Source: Bacillota bacterium (GTDB taxonomy: Bacteria > Bacillota > Clostridia > Acetivibrionales > DSM-1351). Taken from it: DNA of 64,000 bases. This document shows positions 53,224 through 63,900 of this stretch, piece by piece. A model generated the notes under the pieces. The model saw only the letters and a program-made list of their open reading frames with translations. It ran no database searches and had not been told where the DNA came from. The DNA lies in assembly GCA_023444055.1 (NCBI GenBank), contig JAEZRV010000044.1, positions 113,776-177,775 on the forward strand. Direction: 5' to 3'. The translations under genes and the position numbers were made by a program. Each line of letters opens with the position of its first letter. Position 1 is the first letter of the stretch.

Positions 53224-53556
53224 ATGTTTCATATAGAAGTTGATACAAATAAGAGAATATTATCATTATTTAATGATTCAAACTTAGTAAAGACATATCC
53301 AGTTGCTGTTGGTAAACCGTATACCCCTACTCCTTTGGGTAATTGGACTATAATTAAAAAAGGGTTATGGGGAGAACAATTTGGCGGACACTTTATGCAG
53401 CTTAGTATTCCATTTGGAATATATGGTATTCATGGAACTGACAAGCCTTGGTCAATTTCACAAGCTGTCAGCAATGGATGCATACGAATGTATAATCAGG
53501 ATGCCACTGAGTTATATAATACTGTTACAATAGGGACACCAGTGAAAATATTTTAG
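53224..53556 (+). CDS. L,D-transpeptidase (YkuD domain), short
   Basis: 110 residues from the ATG at 53224 (AGAGGTG upstream). The catalytic domain has GIYGIHGTDKPWSI and the active-site motif VSNGCIRMYNQDA with the nucleophilic Cys. YkuD enzymes cross-link peptidoglycan through 3-3 bonds. No signal peptide or LysM domain is present, so it is a minimal form, either leaderless or acting through another export route. Confidence 0.9.
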   Translation: MFHIEVDTNKRILSLFNDSNLVKTYPVAVGKPYTPTPLGNWTIIKKGLWGEQFGGHFMQLSIPFGIYGIHGTDKPWSISQAVSNGCIRMYNQDATELYNTVTIGTPVKIF

Positions 53557-53710
53557 ACCAAGCAGTTAAAGTAGCAAGAGTTAAAGCAACAAGCTCTCAA
53601 GTAGTCCGAAGATTCAGAAGATTAATTGTAGCATATCAATAATTCCCATTCAAGTAATTGCATTCCTGCTTTTGTTTTAGACAGCCTATAATGACAAAGT
53701 TTTCTCAAAT

Positions 53711-53739
53711 TTGACAAAACATTTTATTTTTAGTATAAT
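53711..53739 (+). promoter_or_regulatory. Consensus promoter of the moaC transcript
   Basis: TTGACA (53711-53716), a 17-base spacer and TATAAT (53734-53739), giving a start near 53746 and a 210-nt leader before moaC. Confidence 0.85.
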
Positions 53740-53806
53740 TTATACACGGAAACTAATTTATAATTAATATTATAATTATTACCCAGAACATTAAATGCCC
53801 TAATTC

Positions 53807-53838
53807 AAAATATAGTGACGTTGCACTATATTTTTATA
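53807..53838 (+). terminator. Terminator-like hairpin inside the moaC leader
   Basis: AAAATATAGTG (53807-53817) pairs perfectly with CACTATATTTT (53824-53834), then TTAT. It lies between the promoter and moaC. A 4-codon reading frame (ATG TAT TTC TAC TAA) with a GGAG site follows near 53920. Confidence 0.6.
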
Positions 53839-53959
53839 TAAAGACCATAACGGAAAATAGGTTTTATCAGTGCCATACAAATATTATTAGTTTTAAAATG
53901 AATATTACCGGAGAATTAATGTATTTCTACTAATCCAAACTACGAAAGGACTGATACTT

Positions 53960-54430
53960 ATGCAAATACCTCATTTTGATGAAACAGGGAATGCAAAATT
54001 GTTTGATGTTTCTAACAAGGATATTACTGTTAGAGAGGCAGTAGCCACAGGAAAAATATATATGAACCCTAAAACCTTATCATATATTTCAAATGTAACT
54101 CTTCCTAAAGGTGATGCTATTTCAACTGCAAGAATCGCTGGTATTGCAGCTGCGAAAAAAACTAGCGCAATTATCCCTTTGTGCCATCAAGTACCGCTTG
54201 ATGCAATAACAATTGATTTTACTATTTCTCAAGGTAGCATAGATATCACATCAACAGTCAGATGTACTTGGAAAACTGGCGTTGAGATGGAAGCTTTGAC
54301 AGCAACAACAGTTGCTGCACTTACCATATATGATATGTGCAGATCAATTGATAAGGAGATGGTAATTGGAGAAATTATGTTGATTAAAAAGATTGGTGGA
54401 AAGAGCGATTATACTCGAATTTCCTTATAA
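53960..54430 (+). CDS. moaC: Cyclic pyranopterin monophosphate synthase
   Basis: Second step of molybdenum cofactor synthesis, working with MoaA. 156 residues: PHFDETGNAKLFDVSNKDIT, IPLCHQVPLDAITIDF with the catalytic His/Lys region, GVEMEALTATTVAALTIYDM and IGEIMLIKKIGGKSD. Complete and typical. It stands alone, without moaA, moaB or moeA next to it. Confidence 0.95.
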   Translation: MQIPHFDETGNAKLFDVSNKDITVREAVATGKIYMNPKTLSYISNVTLPKGDAISTARIAGIAAAKKTSAIIPLCHQVPLDAITIDFTISQGSIDITSTVRCTWKTGVEMEALTATTVAALTIYDMCRSIDKEMVIGEIMLIKKIGGKSDYTRISL

Positions 54431-54483
54431 TATTATTTTACATACACTCAACTTTAGTTAAAATTTTGGAAAATGTAGTTTTA

Positions 54484-54529
54484 GAGCCATATACTCAAGC
54501 TGTTTTGCTGGTAGTATATGGCTTTTTTT
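54484..54529 (+). terminator. Terminator after moaC
   Basis: GCCATATACT (54486-54495) pairs with AGTATATGGC (54513-54522), followed by seven T. It separates moaC from the convergent restriction operon. Confidence 0.9.
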
Positions 54530-54545
54530 ATTTTTAGCAGAGCAC

Positions 54546-57500
54546 TTATGCCACATTTGCATTGTGATTAATGCTATTAATTACTTTTCTAATTCCCATC
54601 CAGATATTCATATCATCAAATATTTCTGCTACACTGCCCATATTATTAAATGGTTCCTCTCCAAGCACACTCAAGTTCTTCATCATGCCGTTCTTTACAA
54701 CATATGTAATTATCATATTAACAAAATTAATCTGATTACTATTTAGATTCGCGTTGTTCAAATACTCGGAAAAAGCTTCTTTAGCCGCTTCCATTGAAAG
54801 ACCTACAATTGAGCGTACTAATTCCCCAAGAGGAGTGTCTCCAAACTCCTTTTCATAGTCCTGTTTACTGCCTATTTCGTTCCACAGTATTCTTTCTAAC
54901 TCCTTAACGTCACTTTCTGTCAAAGGCTTATTTGTTTTAAGTTTTGATATTACTAAAATATCCTCATGCTGCTTTAAATAATATTCTACCTTGGCTTTGT
55001 AGTTTACTAAATAATCATTTGAAAGATCAGCCTCTCTCCATTCCATTGATAAAATATCATCTGTAAAATCGGTTTCATAATTTGCGCCAGATTCAAACTT
55101 AACATATTTCATTAAATCACGTAATTTTGTTCTGATTTTCTCAAACTCATTGATTCCGGCATTGTCAATATAGTCTGTATGTAATAATTCTTCAATAAAA
55201 TCTTTTTGAGCAGTTATTTCAGGAAGCGTTGCAAATCCTGCTAGCACTGATAATTTCTTATATAAATCAGTTCTAGCCCTTCTATATTTTTTGCCTAACA
55301 AGTACGCTAATTCAAGCCCATGCATCAAATTATCAAAACGTAGGGCTGATATATCATCTTTGTCTGGTAGCACTAATGGTGCAATATGCTCTGCCAACTG
55401 TAAAGTCACTTCATAGGTTAATGCTTGATACGCTTCAACATTATTGTAGCCATCAACATATTTTAAGTGCTGTTTAACTGCAAAGTTGTCACGGTTAAGC
55501 TCATTAACCTTGTCTACCAGATACTGCACTAGCTCTTTTCTAAATGGTATTAAATCCTCAGTTTGATACTCTAGGTCTTGTAATTTATATGCAATCTCAA
55601 CTTTTATACTAAATAGTCTTGCTTGCAATGAGCCTACAGCAACAGCTTCCTTACCATTCTTATTCTCATCAAAAAAAGTAAATACATCACTAAAATCAAA
55701 TATATAGAAGAGTTTTTTGTTTTCCCCATCAATTAATTTAGGACAAAGTCTGGTTCCACGACCTATCATCTGCCAAAACTTTGTTTTGCTCATAACAGGT
55801 TTAAAGAAAACAAGATTTAGAATTTCAGGAATATCAATACCAGTATCCAGCATATCAACCGAAATTGCTATTTGTGGCAGTTTATTTGCATCAGAAAATT
55901 CATCAATTAAGCTCTGTGAATAATTAGTGTAGTTATCTATTACTCTTGCATAATGCTGTGAGTACTTAGGATATTCCTCATTCCACACTTTTAAAATTTC
56001 TTCAGCGTGGTTGTGGCTCTTTGCAAATATAATTGTCTTTCCAATCTTATTTCCGTAGTCCACCTTTAGACCATAAGTCATAATAGTATTTAATGCTTTT
56101 CGAATAGTATCCTTGTTAAACAACCATTCATTCAATGCTCTAGGGTCTATGCTCTCCGGTATTGTACCATCTTCGGCAGCAAATGTATCTTCATATTCTT
56201 CCTTTTCTTCTTCTGGAAGGTCTTTATATAAAATACCCTTATGCATAAATTTCAATTTAGTATCTGCTACACGATATTTTACTAAAAATTTATCTTCTAC
56301 CGCTTGATCCAATTCATAACCATACGTCGGTATATCGTCTTCCAATTCAAAAATTGAATATGTACTCCTATCAATTTCATTTCTTGGCGTAGCTGTTAAA
56401 CCTATCAGTAGAGAATCAAAGTAGGTAAAAATATCTTTATATTTGTTGTAAATACTTCTATGAGCCTCATCTACTATAATCAAGTCAAAATGACCGCAAG
56501 TATAAAGTTTGCTTCCATCATCATCCCTTGTATCATCAATACAATTCATCATAGTTTGATAAGTAGAAAAAACTGCTCTCGCATTTGTATTATCTTTTTC
56601 TTCACATAAGTTTGTAATTGATAAATCAGGCATTAGGTTGTGAAAAGCTCTTTTAGCTTGCGTAACAAGGCTAGTCCTGTCCGCTAAGAAAAGTATATTT
56701 TTAACCCAGCCATGACGAAGCAGCACATCAACTAAAGAAATAACTGTTCTTGTCTTTCCGCTGCCAGTAGCCATAACAAGAAGAGCCTTTCTCCTGTTAT
56801 ATTCATCAAAACTCTCACAAACAGCCTTAATTGCAGCCTTTTGATAATATCGGTTAGAAATATCATCGTTTATCTTAATATCATTAAGGTGAGTTCTCAT
56901 GTCTAATATATTAAACAGTTTTTCTAAATCCCGTTTAGAATATATTCCTGACACCTTTCGTTCTGGATATCCTTTTTTTCCATCTATCCATATTCTAGTA
57001 TCAAAGCCATTACTTAAGAATATAATAGGTCTGCGTTTGAATTTCTTCTCTAAAAAGTTGGCATATAGAACAGCCTGCTGTCTACCCTTTGAAACATCAA
57101 CACAGGTTTTCTTTGCTTCTATAATAGCTAAAGGTCTGCCATCATCACCAAATAGTACATAATCAGCAAGTCCAAAATCAGATGTATTAGGCATTTCTTC
57201 GATTGGATATTCATCTTTCCAGTTCTTATTATATTCCCATCCTGTATCTGTTAGCATTACATCAATATATGCTTTACGGGTTGCAAATTCAGAAAGCTCT
57301 AGTGGTTTTTGAATATAACTTTCTTCTCTAGCTTCTCTACGCTTGGTTAATTGTTCTTTTAAATTTTCATTCTCTTTGATTAACTTTTCAACATCAACTT
57401 CTGGGAATTCCTTTATAGTCTCCTGTTTTACCTGTTCAAGCAACTTTTCATTATAGGTTTGAGCGGTATAATCTTTAGCATAGCAATAAGCCACAAAATC

Positions 57501-57854
57501 CATAAAAACAAATAGATTCTGCAGTGCAAGCTTTGCGTTATCTTTTGTAATATTCTTTGCCTTATGAGCAACATCGTTTCCTACGGTGCGGATATATTCC
57601 ATTCGTTTATGAATGTCTGGACCTACAATGTCTTTAAAGTTATTGTTATTCATCAAAGTACCTAGCTTATCCTGATAAGGCTTACTTAATGAACTATCTA
57701 CACTGTAAAGCCATTTTATAGCAAACTCCATTGCTCGTCTGCAATTTATAGCAGAGGTAGCATAATCTATGTTAAAAACTTTTTCGGCTGATATTGCCAC
57801 ATCTGCAAATGCGGCAAATTGGGGTTCTGTTTTTAAGAAATCAAAGTTAGTCAT
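54546..57854 (-). CDS. hsdR: Type I restriction endonuclease subunit R
   Basis: 1102 residues. Order: a DUF4145-like N-terminal domain (about 1-130), a coiled link, the nuclease domain with the catalytic PLAIIEAKK motif (about 240), then a superfamily 2 motor with ATGSGKTRT (Walker A Lys367), IVDEAHRS (DEAH), GLTATPRN and the QMIGRGTRLCP motif VI. It ends with a helical C-terminal domain. All ATPase motifs are intact. It is the last gene of the hsdM-hsdS-hsdR unit, 22 bp after hsdS. Confidence 0.95.
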   Translation of the reverse strand: MTNFDFLKTEPQFAAFADVAISAEKVFNIDYATSAINCRRAMEFAIKWLYSVDSSLSKPYQDKLGTLMNNNNFKDIVGPDIHKRMEYIRTVGNDVAHKAKNITKDNAKLALQNLFVFMDFVAYCYAKDYTAQTYNEKLLEQVKQETIKEFPEVDVEKLIKENENLKEQLTKRREAREESYIQKPLELSEFATRKAYIDVMLTDTGWEYNKNWKDEYPIEEMPNTSDFGLADYVLFGDDGRPLAIIEAKKTCVDVSKGRQQAVLYANFLEKKFKRRPIIFLSNGFDTRIWIDGKKGYPERKVSGIYSKRDLEKLFNILDMRTHLNDIKINDDISNRYYQKAAIKAVCESFDEYNRRKALLVMATGSGKTRTVISLVDVLLRHGWVKNILFLADRTSLVTQAKRAFHNLMPDLSITNLCEEKDNTNARAVFSTYQTMMNCIDDTRDDDGSKLYTCGHFDLIIVDEAHRSIYNKYKDIFTYFDSLLIGLTATPRNEIDRSTYSIFELEDDIPTYGYELDQAVEDKFLVKYRVADTKLKFMHKGILYKDLPEEEKEEYEDTFAAEDGTIPESIDPRALNEWLFNKDTIRKALNTIMTYGLKVDYGNKIGKTIIFAKSHNHAEEILKVWNEEYPKYSQHYARVIDNYTNYSQSLIDEFSDANKLPQIAISVDMLDTGIDIPEILNLVFFKPVMSKTKFWQMIGRGTRLCPKLIDGENKKLFYIFDFSDVFTFFDENKNGKEAVAVGSLQARLFSIKVEIAYKLQDLEYQTEDLIPFRKELVQYLVDKVNELNRDNFAVKQHLKYVDGYNNVEAYQALTYEVTLQLAEHIAPLVLPDKDDISALRFDNLMHGLELAYLLGKKYRRARTDLYKKLSVLAGFATLPEITAQKDFIEELLHTDYIDNAGINEFEKIRTKLRDLMKYVKFESGANYETDFTDDILSMEWREADLSNDYLVNYKAKVEYYLKQHEDILVISKLKTNKPLTESDVKELERILWNEIGSKQDYEKEFGDTPLGELVRSIVGLSMEAAKEAFSEYLNNANLNSNQINFVNMIITYVVKNGMMKNLSVLGEEPFNNMGSVAEIFDDMNIWMGIRKVINSINHNANVA

Positions 57855-57876
57855 AATACGCTACCTCTCCCTCTTT

Positions 57877-58980
57877 TTATCCGAAATATTGTTGCATAAG
57901 TGCTTTATAGTTTAGTTCTAGTTTTTCAAGTCCTTGCTGTAATTGTGCTTTTTGTTGTTCGACCTGCTGGACGAAGGATGCGAATTGGGTTTGCAATTTG
58001 ATAGGTGGAATCAAAATTTTTATATCTTGTAATTCTTGTGCATTAATATTTGCCTGCCCTACAATTGCCTTACACATCTCATACAGTGTCTTTTTACCAT
58101 AGGCTGAATTTAAAATTGCTGATACATATTCGGGATTTGCCCTGTTGTTTGTCCTTACTCTAATAATATATCCAGCAATCACCATAGGTTCATCTTCTCT
58201 AAACACACAAGTTTTTCCAACTAACTCCTTACTATTTGTGCGATTAAATAAGATATCACCTTTCTTAACAGTATATTTTGTAAGTTCTAAATTAGTCATA
58301 TCTATATACTTAAGATTTGACAAATCTAAATGTCCATCATAAGTAATATTATTCATTCTCAAATAGGTATATCTCCCATTTTCAACTGCTGGTTTGCTAG
58401 TTCCATAACTTACTTCACAAACAACATCTCTAATAATTCCCTTATCCCATCCCATAGGATTTAACACTAGATCACCAAACATCTCCACAAACTTAGCCTT
58501 AACCAACAAATCCAATTTCTCAATTTGCTTCTTTCGAAGAAAAATAAAATTACTAGCCTTATCTAATATTTCAGCAATTTTCTTTTGTTCTTCTAGTGGT
58601 GGAATTAATACATCAATGTTTTGTAATGTAGACCTAATTATTTGTGGTTGTGCTGAGCCACTAATAACATCTGCAAAACCACGATTAGATAAAAAATAGT
58701 ATAAATATCTTAAATGAATTTCGTCAGATAAATTATCAAGAGCCATTGCATTTCCATTAACATAAGAATACGGTTCACATACATTTAAACTTCCACATGT
58801 TGCCCCTCTACATGTAACTAGTAAAGTTTCTTTAGTATGTGTATATTCAGAATAAAAGCCAATTTTCCCATTTGCTCCATAAACAGGATACCCTTTATCA
58901 ATAAATTTATCCGTGGCTATAGTTTTCCATTGTTTAGGATTGCAAATAGCTCCAAGTTTTACACTTTTTAACTTACTCAC
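57877..58980 (-). CDS. hsdS: Type I restriction specificity subunit S
   Basis: 367 residues with two target recognition domains (about 1-150 and 180-330), each followed by a conserved helix (PPLEEQKKIAEILDKASNFI and PPIKLQTQFASFVQQVEQQK). It is full length, unlike the half-size HsdS at 28843. It overlaps hsdM by 8 bases. The target sequence cannot be predicted here. Confidence 0.93.
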   Translation of the reverse strand: MSKLKSVKLGAICNPKQWKTIATDKFIDKGYPVYGANGKIGFYSEYTHTKETLLVTCRGATCGSLNVCEPYSYVNGNAMALDNLSDEIHLRYLYYFLSNRGFADVISGSAQPQIIRSTLQNIDVLIPPLEEQKKIAEILDKASNFIFLRKKQIEKLDLLVKAKFVEMFGDLVLNPMGWDKGIIRDVVCEVSYGTSKPAVENGRYTYLRMNNITYDGHLDLSNLKYIDMTNLELTKYTVKKGDILFNRTNSKELVGKTCVFREDEPMVIAGYIIRVRTNNRANPEYVSAILNSAYGKKTLYEMCKAIVGQANINAQELQDIKILIPPIKLQTQFASFVQQVEQQKAQLQQGLEKLELNYKALMQQYFG

Positions 58981-60475
58981 CCAGCATCCCCTCCAGTTCT
59001 TTCAAACCTTCAGTTATCTGCATTTCAATCTCCTGTATCTCCTTTATAATTTCTAAAGGTGCAGGGTATTCTTCTGCTACATACTCAACCTTTTTATATT
59101 TATTAATTGATAAATCATATCCATTATCAACAATTTCCTGCTTGTCTACAAAGAAACTCTTATCGGTTCTCTTTCTGCCTTCTTCATTTGCAAGATTGTG
59201 AAAGCGTTCAATAATATCTGGAATATCATTTTGTTCCACTGGTGTTCTCTTATCATCAAGGCTATAACCATCTGCCTGCATATCATAGAACCAAACCTTG
59301 TCAGTGCCGCCATGCCCTGTTTTAGTGAAAATTAATATCCCTGTTGAAACTCCTGCATATGGTTTAAATACACCGCTTGGCATTGAAATAACCGCTTCTA
59401 AACGATTGTTTTCTATTATTTCTTTACGAATATCTTTATGCGCCGTTGATGAACCAAACAATACCCCATCTGGAACAATAGATGCACAACGTCCTCCAAC
59501 CTTGAGCATACGCAAAAACAATGTTAAAAATAATATTTCTGTTTTCTTTGTTTTTGTAACCTTTAACAAATCTGCTGAAACAATGTCATAATCCAAACTT
59601 CCTTTGAAAGGCGGATTTGCTAATATCATAGAATATTTATTATTATCAGTATTTTGATCTGAAAGACTATCTCTATACTCAATATTTGGATTTTCAATTC
59701 CATGAGTCATCATGTTCATTGCACCAATTCGAAGCATAGTTCTGTCCATATCATATCCATTGAACATTTCATTATTGTAATGCTCTTTATTCTTTGCATT
59801 CATAAAAATTTCTTCAAGATATTTCTCTTTCAAATATTCACCAGCACTAACCAAAAATCCACTCGTACCGCATGCCGGGTCGCATATGATATCTTGTGGC
59901 TTTGGTGCCATTATATCAACCATCATTCTAATAATATGTCTAGGTGTTCTAAATTGGCCATTACGCCCAGCAGTAGAGATCTTTGACAATAAATATTCGT
60001 ATAAATCGCCCTTTGCATCTTTTGTTTGTTCCTTTTTAAGCAATCCATATATCTCATCCAAGGAATCAACTATTTTTGAAAGCAACTGAGGAGTTTCAAT
60101 TTTTAATAAAGCATCTCCCATATATTTTGAATATGCACTATTCTTGTCTGCATGTAATCCTTTTATAAATGGAAATACACCTAGCTGTACTATTTCATGT
60201 ACCTCAGCAGCTGGTTTATCTCTAAAGGAAGACCATTTTAACTGTTTGCCGTCTATCTTCTTATTTCCAACCTGAAATTCTCCATCAAATATGCTCTTAA
60301 ATGGTATTTCAAGCATAATACTTTCTTTTTGTTTTATATTATCTACATCATCTAAGTCTCTAATAAACATTAAGTAAGTAATTTGTTCTATAACATCAAG
60401 GGGGTTTGTCAATCCACCTGCAGCAAAAACATCCCATAAGCTATCAATTTTATTCTTTAGTTCACCTGTAATCAT
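58973..60475 (-). CDS. hsdM: Type I restriction-modification methyltransferase subunit
   Basis: 500 residues: N-terminal helical domain (DVIEQITYLMFIRDLDDVDN), AdoMet motif ICDPACGTSGFLVSA, and catalytic LANPPFKGS. It belongs to a different subgroup from the HsdM at 30446 (NPPF versus NPPY, different C-terminus). It is the first gene of the operon. GGAGAT precedes the ATG. Confidence 0.95.
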   Translation of the reverse strand: MITGELKNKIDSLWDVFAAGGLTNPLDVIEQITYLMFIRDLDDVDNIKQKESIMLEIPFKSIFDGEFQVGNKKIDGKQLKWSSFRDKPAAEVHEIVQLGVFPFIKGLHADKNSAYSKYMGDALLKIETPQLLSKIVDSLDEIYGLLKKEQTKDAKGDLYEYLLSKISTAGRNGQFRTPRHIIRMMVDIMAPKPQDIICDPACGTSGFLVSAGEYLKEKYLEEIFMNAKNKEHYNNEMFNGYDMDRTMLRIGAMNMMTHGIENPNIEYRDSLSDQNTDNNKYSMILANPPFKGSLDYDIVSADLLKVTKTKKTEILFLTLFLRMLKVGGRCASIVPDGVLFGSSTAHKDIRKEIIENNRLEAVISMPSGVFKPYAGVSTGILIFTKTGHGGTDKVWFYDMQADGYSLDDKRTPVEQNDIPDIIERFHNLANEEGRKRTDKSFFVDKQEIVDNGYDLSINKYKKVEYVAEEYPAPLEIIKEIQEIEMQITEGLKELEGMLGE

Positions 60476-60802
60476 TTGTAAATCTCCGTTTCGATTATTT
60501 AGTATAAATTAGTGCAACAGCAAACTAGCCATTTAAAAGCAGTTACCAAATATCTTCTATTATAGCACTGATACTCTCATTATTATCTGAATATAAATTA
60601 TACTTTATTAACAACGTATACCAAAATATAAACTTGTAAAATTCGAGGAATTCTTTCCCACATTATACCATGATAATTTATAAACACTCAATCTTTTTGA
60701 GAGTTTGTTTTTTAGGGATATTAAAAATATTGATTTCTATATTTTTCTCACTGCTTGATTGCTAAGTTTGTATACGATTATTATTCACCTGTTTAAGATG
60801 AC

Positions 60803-60859
60803 ATAAAAAATTAGCGTAAAGATACTTTATACAAAATAACTTCACGCTAAATTTTTTAT
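60803..60859. terminator. Bidirectional terminator-like hairpin
   Basis: ATAAAAAATTAGCGT (60803-60817) pairs with ACGCTAAATTTTTTAT (60844-60859). T-runs on both sides. It lies in the 520-bp spacer between the restriction operon and the surface lipase gene, where no other feature was seen. Confidence 0.7.
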
Positions 60860-60995
60860 ATTTATAGCTTGTTTTTGTAGCTTATTAAATAGGTTCTTAC
60901 AAAACGTAGTATCACAAATTTTTTTATTTCTTTCTACACAGCAAAAACTTAAGAAATTAGCGTTCTATAAATATTAACTTCTTTTCAACACATAT

Positions 60996-63900
60996 CTATT
61001 TTGTTAACAAGTCAATTATGTAATTAAACGGTGAATCTGGATTCTTATTGTCAATTAATCCACCATGAGATTCTTTATATTTTTTTCCGTTAAATATTCC
61101 AGTCTCTGTTGTTCCATCAAATAAAAAGCCATTCATTGTAGCGCTCTCGGCTGTTACTACACCATCTCCAATGGTATCGGATTTTTGTTTCCATCCCAAA
61201 ATCCCGTTGTTTTTGTAGAAAGATACTGTTTGTAATTCATCTCCATATATAATTGTAACTTTTTTACCAAGACTTAGAAAGTTCTTAAATCCTTGAGAAT
61301 CCCTATCATTCAATGAGTTTAAAAAAGTATTATTATTGTCTGTTTGGAAATTACTTATCCCCACTGGAAGCATATCTTTTGCACATAGCAATTTCTCTTT
61401 TACAAACTTTATTTTAGAGTTTTCACTCACATCATCATCTAACATTATTGATCTAAGCCCAATAAGTGCATCATCTTGAAAGTCAGCCATAAATTTTTTT
61501 TCATCAAAACTTGATATGTCTACTGTCTTAGGGCTTCCAAAGTAATAAATCCCATACATTTTTGTAACCCCACAATTTGGAGGTGCCACCATCACAAATC
61601 GATCAATATTTTTATAACCATCAAAATTTTGTATATATGCCCTTGAAACTAAATTTCCTTGACTATGAGCTATAAGCTTAACCTTAGATGCTTTAGTAAC
61701 TGACAATACATATTTAATATATGCATCTAAATTTTTAGCATTCTTCGATATGCTTGTTTCAACAGTATCGTAACCAAAAACGAAAAAATTTTTATCCTTT
61801 TCATAGTTATATTTTCCCAAGTTTGTAATTAAGCCTAAGTATGTATCTGCTAAAGGGTCAATATAATAATCGTATGACTCCCCTTTATCATTAATACAAT
61901 TTGTCACATATCTTTTAGCATCTAGGTTTACTTTTTTTTCTTTTGCTTCATTAAACTTGTTTGCTACAATCATACTAATATCATATTTAAATTTAAAATT
62001 AAACCTTTTTTCAGTATCAGAAGTAGGTATTGCATTTAATTCAGCTGCTTTTTTCTCATTCCATTCTAGAATATTGTTATAATACTCAGCCGGCCAAACA
62101 CCTGCAGTTCCTGGAACAAAAACAATTGGAATAATATTATTTGAAAAATTATTTCTTTTTTCAAATGTCCTCACCATAACAGTTATTGCTTCTTCCTTTG
62201 AAGCATAGTCATTTGGCGAAAATATATTTTTTCCCTTACCATTCATAATTCCGTTTTTAGCCATAAATGCTATTGCATTTTTATCTGTACTTGAAATACT
62301 ACTAATATCATTAAACATAGATTTACTATTATGTGAAGTTAAACCCGGATATAATTTTTGCAACATATTGTAAATCATTATACAAATTTCTTTTCTTGTT
62401 ATTGCCGAAGTAGGTAAAAACTTATTACCTTTTGCACCACTTGTTATTCCTACTGCACGTGCCTTTATGACATTTTCATCATTATAGTCAGAAAACCTTT
62501 GTGTGTTTTGTATTTTTTGTTTATCAACACCTCCTGCTAGTTTTTCATATAGCTTTACTGCCAGTTCACAGAACTCAAGTCGTGTTACTTGTCCACGGAA
62601 ATCATACATGGTCTTTTCAGTGATTAAACCATTATTATATGCATTTGTTACTATTGGTTTTGCCCAACGTGATGGTACATGCTGTTCAGCAATCATAATG
62701 ATGTCATATGGAACAGGAGCTTCTTTTGCTGAAAATTGCATATTTAAGTTTTTTTCTTCATAGCCATAGTATTTTGCATGTACTATGTGCGTTCCTGGTG
62801 CTATTCCAGCTATATTATATTGTCCACTTGCATTTGTCCTGCCAACATATTTCCCTGCTTCTTCTGGGGTATCTAAATTTAACCATACAGTAGCACCGTT
62901 TAAAACTAGATCTTTTGAGGTAGTATCATCAAAATAATTACCATTATACACAGTTCCATATACCTTAGTAAGCTCATTCATGACGATATTTACTTCGCCT
63001 GTAGAAGGAATTTGTACATTGTATGAATCCTTTTCTGGAGCATAGCCTTCTTTTGAGGCAATAATCAAATGTCCTCCTGCTGAAACCTCTGGAATAGTAA
63101 ATTTGCCATTTGAATCAGTCCTTACAGCAAATGAATCATATTTTACATCTGGAGCGAATGGTTTAACTTCAACATCAGGAATTGCATCTCCATTAGGAGT
63201 TCTTACATAACCAGTAATACTATATCCCGTGTTTGCAACCATATATAAATTAAATTGATTAGTTGTTTCATTAAAATACTTATTAATTTGTTTAACAGTA
63301 TTTCCATTTTCATCAATTAGTGAATAGCCCTTTATTTCAGCAGTTACAATATGAGAACTTGCTGCTACTTTTTCAAAAGTAAACTTACCACCTTTTACAG
63401 TAGTCGTTTTTAAATTGCTCAATGTTAATGAAACACCTTCTAATGTATCATTCGTATATTTACTTCTCACTACTCCTGAAACACTAATTAATTTAATAAC
63501 CTCTACTTCTTTTATCTCTCCAACCCTTTTACCTACTCCATCTTTATTCTTAGCCCATACTTCTACCCAATACTTTCCGGGTTTCTTCATCCAAGTTGCT
63601 CCCGATTTAAAAGAAGGAATACTACTCAAATTAAAAGTCGAAGAATTTGGTGATTTTGATATGTATTGACCTGCTAGAGTCCTATCATCAGGTCCTTGAA
63701 TATTAATTGTCACCTTTTCGATTATTCCGCCATTACCAACAATTTTACCAGAGAATGACACATTTTCGCCAATCGCTATTGTATCTTTGTTTAGAGAAAA
63801 GTCTGACATAGTAGGCGAATCAGCTAATACTTTTACCATGCTTATATCTTTAGTAGTACTACTTTTAACATCCACGTTCTGCTGATAACTTGTATATCCT

